From NCBI GenBank assembly GCA_033764865.1, contig JANRIM010000041.1, positions 1-11,246 on the forward strand: a DNA stretch of 11,246 bases, written 5' to 3'. Below the pieces are notes generated by a model. That model saw nothing but the letters and a program-made list of their open reading frames with translations. It had not been told where the DNA came from and did not search any database. Both the position numbers and the translations under genes were made by a program. Shown here one piece after another: positions 6,786 to 11,246 of this stretch (position 1 is the stretch's first letter; each line of letters begins with the position of its first letter). Source of the stretch: VFBF01 sp033764865 (GTDB lineage: Bacteria; Pseudomonadota; Alphaproteobacteria; Caulobacterales; Aquidulcibacteraceae).

Positions 6786-8363
6786 TCAATGCCGGAAGTG
6801 CCGCATGCTGGTGAACACCATGGCGAGGCCCGCCTCGTCGGCGGCCTTGATCACCTCGTCGTCGCGGATCGACCCGCCGGGCTGGATGATGGCCGTGGCG
6901 CCGGCTTCGGCCGCCTGCATCAGGCCGTCGGCGAAGGGGAAAAACGCATCCGACGCGCACGCGCTCCCGCGCAGCAGGCCCGCGATCTCCGGCGCCTCGC
7001 CCGCGCGCATGGCCGCGATCCGCGCGCTGTCGCGCCGGTTCATCTGGCCGGCCCCGATGCCCAGCGTCTGGCCGTCGCGGGCGTAGACGACGGCGTTGGA
7101 CTTGACGTGCTTGCAGATGGTGAAGGCGAACAGCATGTCGCGCAGCTCCGCCTCCGACGGCGCGCGCCTGGTGACGACCGTGAGCGCCGCGCGCGCAATC
7201 CGCCCGGTATCGCGCGATTGCACGAGGAGGCCACCGGCCACGGTCTTCGCCGTGATCCCCGGCGCCGCGGGATCGGGCAGACCGCCCGCAAGCAGCAGGC
7301 GCAGGTTCTTTTTCTTCGCGAACACCGCGATGGCGTCCTCGTCCGCGTCGGGCGCGATGACGACTTCGGTGAAGATCTCGGCGATCGCCGCCGCCGCCGC
7401 GCGGTCCAGCCGGCGGTTCACCGCCACGATGCCGCCGAACGCCGAGACCGGATCGCACGCCAGCGCGCGGCCGTAGGCGTCGAGGAGATCGCGCCCCAGC
7501 GCCACGCCGCACGGGTTGGCGTGCTTGATGATCGCCACGGCCGCACTCTCCGCGGGGTCGAATTCGGCCACGAGTTCGTAGGCGGCGTCGGTGTCGTTCA
7601 GGTTGTTGTAGGACAGCGCCTTGCCCTGCACCTGGCGCACCGTGGCCACGCCCGGGCGCGGGTCGCCGTCGACGTAGAACGCCGCGTGCTGGTGGGGATT
7701 TTCCCCGTACCGCAGCGATTGCCGCAACCGCCCGCCCACCGCGCGCCAAGCCGGCGCCTCCTCCCCAAGCTGCGCGAACAGCCAGTTGGAGATCGCCGCA
7801 TCGTACGCCGCCGTGCGTGCGTAGGCCTTGGCGGCGAGCCGCTTGCGCAGCTTGAGCGTCGTGCCGCCATGCGCCGCGATTTCCGCCAGCGCCGCCGCCA
7901 CGTCGTCGGCGTCGGTGCACACCACGACGAAGTCATGGTTCTTCGACGCCGCACGGATCATGGCGGGGCCGCCGATGTCGATGTTCTCGATGCAGTCGTC
8001 CCAGGGCCTGCCCGCCGCCACGGTTTGCTCGAACGGATAGAGGTTCACGTACAGGAGATCGATGCCGACGATGTTGTGTTCGCGCATCGAAGCCAGGTGA
8101 TCGGGCGCGTCGCGGCGCGCCAGCAGGCCGCCGTGCACGCCCGGGTGCAGCGTCTTCACGCGGCCGTCCATCATTTCGGGAAAGCCGGTGATGTCGCTCA
8201 CGTCCGCCACGTCGAGCCCTGCGGCGGCGAGCGCGGCCTTTGTGCCGCCTGTCGAGACTAGCGCCGCGCCCGCCGCCGCGAGCGCGCGGGCCTGGTCCAC
8301 GAGGCCGGCCTTGTCGGACACGGAGATCAGCGCCCGGCGGACGGGCAGGATGTCGGTGGTCAT
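6786..8363 (-). CDS. purH: Bifunctional AICAR formyltransferase / IMP cyclohydrolase
   Basis: PurH catalyses the last two steps of IMP synthesis: formyl transfer from 10-formyl-THF to AICAR, then ring closure. The 525 residues are full length. The N-terminal IMP cyclohydrolase (MGS-like) domain shows RRALISVSDKAGL (9-21), LVSTGGTK (35-42), GRVKTLHPGVHGGLL (67-81) and VNLYPFEQT (106-114). The transformylase domain shows SLRYGENPHQ (216-225), SYNNLNDTDAAYELV (251-265), IIKHANPCGVALG (278-290, with the Lys280-His281 pair expected at the active site), CDPVSAFGGIVAVN (303-316), FTICKHVKSNAVVYA (414-428), SDAFFPFADG (471-480) and PGGSIRDDEVI (495-505). AGGGG (complement of 8372-8376) lies eight bases before the ATG at 8363, supporting this start. 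A candidate promoter and a tandem repeat lie just upstream. DUF29 and VOC genes follow closely. All landmarks are intact. Confidence 0.98.
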   Translation of the reverse strand: MTTDILPVRRALISVSDKAGLVDQARALAAAGAALVSTGGTKAALAAAGLDVADVSDITGFPEMMDGRVKTLHPGVHGGLLARRDAPDHLASMREHNIVGIDLLYVNLYPFEQTVAAGRPWDDCIENIDIGGPAMIRAASKNHDFVVVCTDADDVAAALAEIAAHGGTTLKLRKRLAAKAYARTAAYDAAISNWLFAQLGEEAPAWRAVGGRLRQSLRYGENPHQHAAFYVDGDPRPGVATVRQVQGKALSYNNLNDTDAAYELVAEFDPAESAAVAIIKHANPCGVALGRDLLDAYGRALACDPVSAFGGIVAVNRRLDRAAAAAIAEIFTEVVIAPDADEDAIAVFAKKKNLRLLLAGGLPDPAAPGITAKTVAGGLLVQSRDTGRIARAALTVVTRRAPSEAELRDMLFAFTICKHVKSNAVVYARDGQTLGIGAGQMNRRDSARIAAMRAGEAPEIAGLLRGSACASDAFFPFADGLMQAAEAGATAIIQPGGSIRDDEVIKAADEAGLAMVFTSMRHFRH

Positions 8364-8381
8364 GGAAAACGCCCCTGAAAG

Positions 8382-8410
8382 CGGATGCGCCGGGAATCGG
8401 ATGCGCCGGG
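8382..8410. repeat. Two direct copies of a 13-base sequence (16-base period) in the purH leader
   Basis: CGGATGCGCCGGG occurs at 8382-8394 and again, identical, at 8398-8410, separated by AAT. The copies fall between the purH Shine-Dalgarno and the candidate -10 element, at the predicted transcription start. A 16-base period is near one and a half helical turns. It could be an operator for a repressor or a chance/slippage duplication; no known binding-site family is recognised. Confidence 0.6.
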
Positions 8411-8438
8411 GTTAGCATGTTCGTGACGTTCCCGTGAA
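8411..8438 (-). promoter_or_regulatory. Candidate promoter for purH (Caulobacter-type sigma-73-like elements)
   Basis: On the minus strand TTCACG (complement of 8433-8438) precedes GCTAAC (complement of 8411-8416) by 16 bases. This resembles the alphaproteobacterial housekeeping consensus TTGACGS ... GCTANAWC described in Caulobacter. It sits between the stop of the 75-residue gene (8446) and purH and predicts a start near 8404, inside the tandem repeat. Confidence 0.5.
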
Positions 8439-8445
8439 ACGGCGC

Positions 8446-8673
8446 TCAGGGACGCGCGCGATAGCCGCAATTCGGGCAGGCCCGGGCGGCGGCGGCCTGG
8501 AACTGTTCCTCGGCCTCGAACGTGGCCGACCAGAGGGTCATCTGCCGCTCGGCCAGGCGCATCCAGCGCTCGGCCTCCTTGATGTCGCCACGGCGGGTGG
8601 CGGCGCGGGTGGCGCGGTGGGCCATGACGAAGTCGACGGCGGGGTTCACTTTCTTGCGGGCGCGGGTGCGCAT
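8446..8673 (-). CDS. Small hypothetical protein (75 aa) with a C-terminal CPNCG motif
   Basis: The frame starts MRTRARKKVNPAVDF and ends ACPNCGYRARP, 75 residues. I do not recognise a named family. The first 10 residues are strongly basic. Residues about 12-62 look helical (VDFVMAHRATRAATRRGD, then KEAERWMRLAERQM), reminiscent of a short TPR-like hairpin. One CPNCG (66-70) resembles half of a zinc ribbon, so metal binding would need a second subunit or it may be a degenerate knuckle. Evidence for a real gene is GGAG six bases before the ATG at 8673, protein-like composition up to that ATG, and arginine/proline-rich, unprotein-like sequence upstream in the same open frame (to 9039). It precedes purH by 82 bases on the same strand but purH has its own candidate promoter. 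Confidence 0.65.
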   Translation of the reverse strand: MRTRARKKVNPAVDFVMAHRATRAATRRGDIKEAERWMRLAERQMTLWSATFEAEEQFQAAAARACPNCGYRARP

Positions 8674-8744
8674 GGGATGCTCCGTGCGTGAAGGCGTGCA
8701 TGAGGGCCGCACGGCGCGGGGCGCCTGCGGGTTCGGTTGCGGCG

Positions 8745-8761
8745 CCTCCGCGAAGCGGAGG
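8745..8761. repeat. 7-bp GAA-loop hairpin
   Basis: CCTCCGC (8745-8751) and GCGGAGG (8755-8761) are perfect reverse complements around the triloop GAA. It lies four bases before the longer inverted repeat at 8765-8835 and may be part of the same repeat unit. Confidence 0.6.
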
Positions 8762-8764
8762 GCC

Positions 8765-8835
8765 GGGGACGCGAGGCGAGGCTCGCGACGAAGCGTCTTG
8801 CGACGCCGGAAAAGCGAGGCTCGCCTCGCGTCCCC
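8765..8835. repeat. 22-bp near-perfect inverted repeat with structured 27-base loop
   Basis: The left arm (8765-8786) and the right arm (8814-8835) are reverse complements at 21 of 22 positions. The single mismatch is the middle base of GCGAGGCTCGC, an 11-base odd palindrome present in the same orientation in both arms (8776-8786 and 8814-8824). The 27-base loop can itself fold, as GACG/CGTC (8787-8797) or GCGTC/GACGC (8793-8806). There is no T-tract beside it, so a simple terminator is unlikely. It looks like a dispersed palindromic repeat or small non-autonomous element; no flanking target-site duplication was identified. Confidence 0.8.
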
Positions 8836-9051
8836 GCGGCCGTTTTCCACCAGCTCCGCGCGGAAGGCTCGTTCACCCTCCTGGACGGCGCGCCGGCGGC
8901 GTGCGGGACGGGTCGCTGCACCCGTTCCCCCGAAACCTCCCGGGTCTGGCCGGGGACAAAAAGTCACCGCACCCGGGCTGTCACGCTCGACCGCCTCGCG
9001 CCTGCATCGACGACAGCGTGCACCGACCGCCCTCCGCAAACGCGATGACGC

Positions 9052-9060
9052 ATCATACCA
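9052..9060 (-). promoter_or_regulatory. Possible extended -10 promoter element reading towards the 75-residue gene
   Basis: The minus strand reads TGGTATGAT (complement of 9052-9060), matching the extended -10 pattern TGnTATAAT at all but one position of the hexamer. No good -35 is found at 16-18 bases upstream. If used, it would give a leader of about 370 bases or a small RNA through the 8765-8835 inverted repeat. Confidence 0.25.
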
Positions 9061-9094
9061 CGGGTTCGGCGGTGTGGGATTGACGTGCGCCTCT

Positions 9095-9138
9095 CACCCA
9101 TTCCCGGATCGTCGCAACGCAACGAGTCCGGGACCCAT
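9095..9138. repeat. Hairpin element A of an inverted pair (REP/REPIN-like)
   Basis: CACCCAT flanks a hairpin: TCCCGGA (9102-9108) pairs with TCCGGGA (9127-9133), TCGT (9109-9112) pairs with ACGA (9122-9125), and G9126 is bulged; CCCAT follows. The reverse complement of element B (9178-9219) has the same flanks, the same basal stem and the same bulged G. The lowest base pair is T-A here and C-G in B, a compensatory difference that keeps the pairing. Confidence 0.7.
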
Positions 9139-9141
9139 CGA

Positions 9142-9154
9142 CGCGACAATCGCG
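9142..9154. repeat. Small hairpin between elements A and B
   Basis: CGCGA (9142-9146) and TCGCG (9150-9154) are perfect reverse complements around CAA. Next to it lie TTGC (9160-9163) and GCAA (9168-9171), another short stem. Both sit in the centre of the inverted pair, so the whole 9095-9219 interval can be paired. Confidence 0.5.
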
Positions 9155-9177
9155 AGCGCTTGCGTTTGCAACGGACC

Positions 9178-9219
9178 ATGGGCCCCGGACGTCGCCTGCG
9201 GCGACTCCGGGGATGGGTG
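9178..9219. repeat. Hairpin element B of the inverted pair; possible end of the heparinase transcript
   Basis: CCCCGGA (9183-9189) pairs with TCCGGGG (9206-9212), and GTCGCC (9191-9196) pairs with GGCGAC (9200-9205) around a TGC loop, with C9190 bulged: 13 paired bases in all. ATGGG precedes and ATGGGTG follows. It is the inverted counterpart of element A. It starts 43 bases beyond the stop of the minus-strand heparinase-family gene, so it could protect or terminate that transcript, although no U-tract follows. Confidence 0.75.
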
Positions 9220-9255
9220 TGGCGCGTTCCGGAACCAGCTCGATATAGCCGCCGG

Positions 9256-10947
9256 TCACGCCCCCCGCGACCGCTTCCACTTCACGAGGTTCGGGCTGCG
9301 GTCTTCCGGGGCGCTGGGGTCGGTCACGCCGTAGAGCACGATCTGGCGCGCGCGTTGCGGGCCGGCGGCGCCGGAGAGGTGGATGGAGTGCTCGATCTCC
9401 ATGCGCCGCGCGTCGGTGACGAAATTCCAGGCCGGGCCGTTCGGTGGCGTGAGCGTCATCTGGTGGACGTCGCTGCGTTCCGCGCGGACGGTGGGATGCA
9501 GGTGGAAGCGCACGGCGAAGGCGGCGGGCTTCAAACCCGCGCGCGCGCCGCCCAGCGGCGGGGACGCCGCATCCTGGCCCCACATCTGCTTGCCGTCCGA
9601 CGACAGGAACACGCGGCGGCGGTGCAGGTAGCCGTACTGGGCGCGGTAGCCGTCGTGGTGGGCGTCGATGAGCACGCCGTCGTCCTCCTCGGTGCGCTTC
9701 TGGCCCACGATGGGGCCGATGGGGTGCGCAGCGCCCCGCCCCGCGCGGCGCTGCGAGAAGACGGCGGAGAGCGCATCGTCGATCACCAGCGTCGAATGGC
9801 CGTTCGTGGCGCGCCCCGCCGCGCGCCATTCGGGCAGAAGCTCCATGCCGGAGCCCACGTTGACGATGATCCGGTCGGGCCCGCACGACAACTCGAACGA
9901 CAGCGCGCCAGCGTGCGCGCGCTCCCCATAGGCCGGCGCCGGCGCGCCGCCCACGTCCATGATGAGCACCACATCCCCCGCCGCCAGCCGCTGGTAGCCG
10001 GAGGTGGTGGCGAACGCGTACTCGCGCGCCTTGGGCGCCTCGCGCAGCGCGGCCTCCAGACTGGCGGCCAGGCCCTCCGCGCCGCCGTTGGCGCAAAACA
10101 GCTTGCCGTCGCTCATGCGGAACAGGCGCAGCATCGCCGCCGCGCGCGGCAACGCCTCGCGGACCAGGCGCGGCGTCTCCAGGCCCTGGCGCACCAGCGC
10201 GTCGTCGGCGGTGAGCAGATCGCAGTAAGCCTCGAACAACGCCTGCGGCGAACGCGACTGATGGCCCCCGTCGGAGAGGAACTGCGACGCGCACGCCTCC
10301 TCCAGCGTTTCCTCCCCCTCCTCGCGCAGACGCTCCCCCTCCGGCACGCCCGCCACGCCCGCCAGCACCAGCGCCGCCCCCGCCTTCACCCGCGACAGCG
10401 GCTCGCGCAAGTCTTGCACGGCGAGCTGGAGGTGGCGGGCCTGACGCGCCAGCGAACGCAGGAGCTCGGGCCGGCGGGCGGGATCGCCCTGCTCGAAGGC
10501 GTGGCGCCCGTGGCAGAGCCAGGCGTAGAGCCGCTCGGCCACCAGCTCCGGCGCCCAGGCGGCGGCGTGGAAGTCCCGCCCGAAGCCCTCCACCCAGCTG
10601 TCGATCAGCGCGCTGGCGGCCTCATGACCGCTGACGCCCACGCTCGCCACGTCGATGAGCCAGGAGAAGGAGTGCAGCCGCGCCGCGAAGTGCAGCGACG
10701 GCGGCGGCGCGCTCCACGGCACCGGCGCCATCACCGGCAGCTTTTCCGAAGCGATGCGCCAGGAGCCGCGCACGATGTCCATGCCGCGGGCGAAATCGCC
10801 GGTGCGCACGTCGCGCCCCCACTGGGTGATGCGCTCGGGATCGCCGCCGCGCAGCATCAGGCGGTAGAACGGCGTCGCCCGCCATTCCTCGGAGGCGGCG
10901 GCGAGCAGACCGCGCCAGGCGCGCGGCGGGAGGACGCCGCCGGCCAT
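9256..10947 (-). CDS. Heparinase II/III family protein, alphaproteobacterial rpe-purH-linked type
   Basis: The 563-residue protein has the two-part layout of the family: an alpha-helical toroid (about 20-300) and a C-terminal beta-sandwich heparinase II/III domain (about 315-545). Conserved-looking segments are SWLIDVAS (95-102), SQFLSDGGHQSRSPQ (221-235), HAGALSFELSCG (345-356), NVGSG (363-367), NGHSTLVIDD (382-391), HDGYRAQYGYLHRRRVFLSSDG (431-452 region), FAVRFHLHP (477-485) and MEIEHSIHL (516-524). His229, His345 and His384 are candidate functional residues by position, not by proof. No signal peptide is visible although the family includes polysaccharide lyases, so cytoplasmic action or another role is possible. 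The ATG at 10947 is preceded by an in-frame TAG, so it cannot be extended; no clear Shine-Dalgarno is seen. It starts 26 bases after the rpe stop, probably one operon. The substrate is unknown. Confidence 0.88.
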   Translation of the reverse strand: MAGGVLPPRAWRGLLAAASEEWRATPFYRLMLRGGDPERITQWGRDVRTGDFARGMDIVRGSWRIASEKLPVMAPVPWSAPPPSLHFAARLHSFSWLIDVASVGVSGHEAASALIDSWVEGFGRDFHAAAWAPELVAERLYAWLCHGRHAFEQGDPARRPELLRSLARQARHLQLAVQDLREPLSRVKAGAALVLAGVAGVPEGERLREEGEETLEEACASQFLSDGGHQSRSPQALFEAYCDLLTADDALVRQGLETPRLVREALPRAAAMLRLFRMSDGKLFCANGGAEGLAASLEAALREAPKAREYAFATTSGYQRLAAGDVVLIMDVGGAPAPAYGERAHAGALSFELSCGPDRIIVNVGSGMELLPEWRAAGRATNGHSTLVIDDALSAVFSQRRAGRGAAHPIGPIVGQKRTEEDDGVLIDAHHDGYRAQYGYLHRRRVFLSSDGKQMWGQDAASPPLGGARAGLKPAAFAVRFHLHPTVRAERSDVHQMTLTPPNGPAWNFVTDARRMEIEHSIHLSGAAGPQRARQIVLYGVTDPSAPEDRSPNLVKWKRSRGA

Positions 10948-10973
10948 CTAGGGAGTACCGCGCGCCGGCGCGT

Positions 10974-11246
10974 TCACGCGGGAGCCCCCCTCAACGTCGC
11001 GATGTTGGCGGCGTAGCGGTCCGGGCCCTCGCCGAACACGGCGGTGCCGGCCACGAGCGCCGTGGCCCCGGCGGCCACGATGCGGGCGGCGTTGGCGGCG
11101 GTGACGCCGCCGTCCACTTCGAGGATGATGTCGCGGCCCGTGGCGTCGATGCGCCGGCGGACCGCCTCGATCTTGCGCAGCGCGCCGTCGATGAACTTCT
11201 GGCCGCCGAAGCCGGGGTTGACGCTCATCACCAGCACGAGGTCGAG
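10974..11246 (-). CDS. rpe: Ribulose-phosphate 3-epimerase, C-terminal 90 residues (5' part outside window)
   Basis: Rpe interconverts ribulose 5-phosphate and xylulose 5-phosphate in the pentose phosphate pathway. Only the last 90 residues are present. They contain VMSVNPGFGGQKF (residues 6-18 of the fragment), ILEVDGGV (41-48, whose Asp is expected to be a catalytic, metal-binding residue) and ALVAGTAVF (63-71, phosphate-binding region). These are hallmark segments of the TIM-barrel family. The heparinase-family gene follows on the same strand after 26 bases; that spacer holds the 12-base palindrome CGCGCCGGCGCG at 10961-10972. Any start codon inside this fragment (such as the GTG at 11237) would be false, since the frame is open and conserved to the window edge. 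Confidence 0.96.
   Translation of the reverse strand, partial: LDLVLVMSVNPGFGGQKFIDGALRKIEAVRRRIDATGRDIILEVDGGVTAANAARIVAAGATALVAGTAVFGEGPDRYAANIATLRGAPA

Larger units (their letters stand above)
8674..9255. other. 582-base stretch without a convincing gene, rich in inverted repeats
   Basis: Open frames cross this stretch on both strands, but their translations are arginine-, proline- and alanine-rich with no recognisable motif, and they cross long inverted repeats. I see no tRNA, tmRNA, SRP RNA or RNase P pattern. It holds a short 7-bp hairpin (8745-8761), a 22-bp inverted repeat (8765-8835), a perfect 6-bp stem ACGGGT/ACCCGT near 8912-8930, a possible extended -10 element (9052-9060) and a pair of inverted hairpins (9095-9219). 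It separates the heparinase-family gene from the 75-residue gene. Confidence 0.7.

Noticed and set aside
6696..8261. Plus-strand open frame of 521 codons
   Set aside because: It is in antisense register with purH, which has every expected motif on the minus strand.
8674..9039. Upstream extension of the 75-residue protein to 197 residues
   Set aside because: The added part is Arg/Pro/Ala-rich, is encoded by the 8765-8835 inverted repeat, and the ATG at 8673 has a good GGAG binding site.
9080..9085. TTGACG resembling a plus-strand -35 element
   Set aside because: No acceptable -10 sequence 15-19 bases downstream and no plus-strand gene follows.
8522..9334. Plus-strand open frames across the gene-free stretch (including 8688-9083 and 8737-9048)
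   Set aside because: No recognisable motif, skewed composition, and overlap with a real gene or with inverted repeats at both ends.
10961..10980. Palindrome CGCGCCGGCGCG and adjacent CGCG/CGCG stem at the rpe stop
   Set aside because: Short GC-only palindromes are expected by chance in this composition, there is no T-tract, and the close heparinase-family gene argues against termination here.
9085..11016. Plus-strand open frame of 643 codons
   Set aside because: It is in antisense codon register with the heparinase-family gene and explained by the same codon bias; it also runs through the 9178-9219 hairpin.
1..11246. Search for CRISPR arrays, tRNA genes, insertion sequences, toxin-antitoxin pairs or defence genes
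   Set aside because: No regularly spaced repeat array, cloverleaf pattern, transposase motif or defence-type domain was seen on either strand.

Overview
The window is GC-rich bacterial chromosome, coding mostly on the minus strand. Protein motifs and gene order point to an alphaproteobacterium: a lysC-ptsP pair next to ubiG, a RodZ-like gene beside ispG, and rpe followed by a heparinase II/III-family gene and purH are all arrangements familiar from that class. I cannot fix the order; the ptsP-rodZ-ispG succession recalls Rhodospirillales-like genomes, which is inference only. There are no phage genes, insertion sequences, tRNA or rRNA genes, or CRISPR arrays. Most of the window is a housekeeping region.

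Layout on the minus strand, read right to left in transcription order. (a) The 3' part of rpe (pentose phosphate pathway) at the right edge is followed after 26 bases by a heparinase II/III-family gene. (b) A 582-base stretch without a gene (8674-9255) is unusually rich in inverted repeats. (c) A 75-residue protein of unknown function with one CPNCG motif is followed by purH (last two steps of IMP synthesis), with a candidate promoter and a 16-base-period tandem repeat just before purH. (d) purH, a DUF29-family gene and a VOC/glyoxalase-fold gene are packed with 17-base and -4-base spacings, so they probably form one transcription unit. (e) ubiG (ubiquinone O-methyltransferase) is the only clear plus-strand gene. 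Its 3' end overlaps the VOC gene by 26 bases, and it diverges from lysC across about 100 bases. (f) lysC (aspartokinase) and ptsP (enzyme I of the nitrogen phosphotransferase system) are separated by 6 bases. (g) A RodZ-like membrane/HTH gene with its own candidate promoter is followed by ispG (isoprenoid MEP pathway), cut by the left edge.

The genes serve core biosynthesis (isoprenoids, ubiquinone, purines, aspartate-family amino acids, pentose phosphates), nitrogen/carbon signalling and the cell envelope. I see no obvious novel multi-gene system. The most unusual signal is non-coding: two hairpins in inverted orientation at 9095-9219 share flanks, a bulged base and a compensatory base-pair change, which resembles a REPIN/BIME-type element or a selected RNA structure. 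A second long inverted repeat lies at 8765-8835. Very long plus-strand open frames opposite the real genes (for example 448-5928) are explained by codon bias and are not genes.
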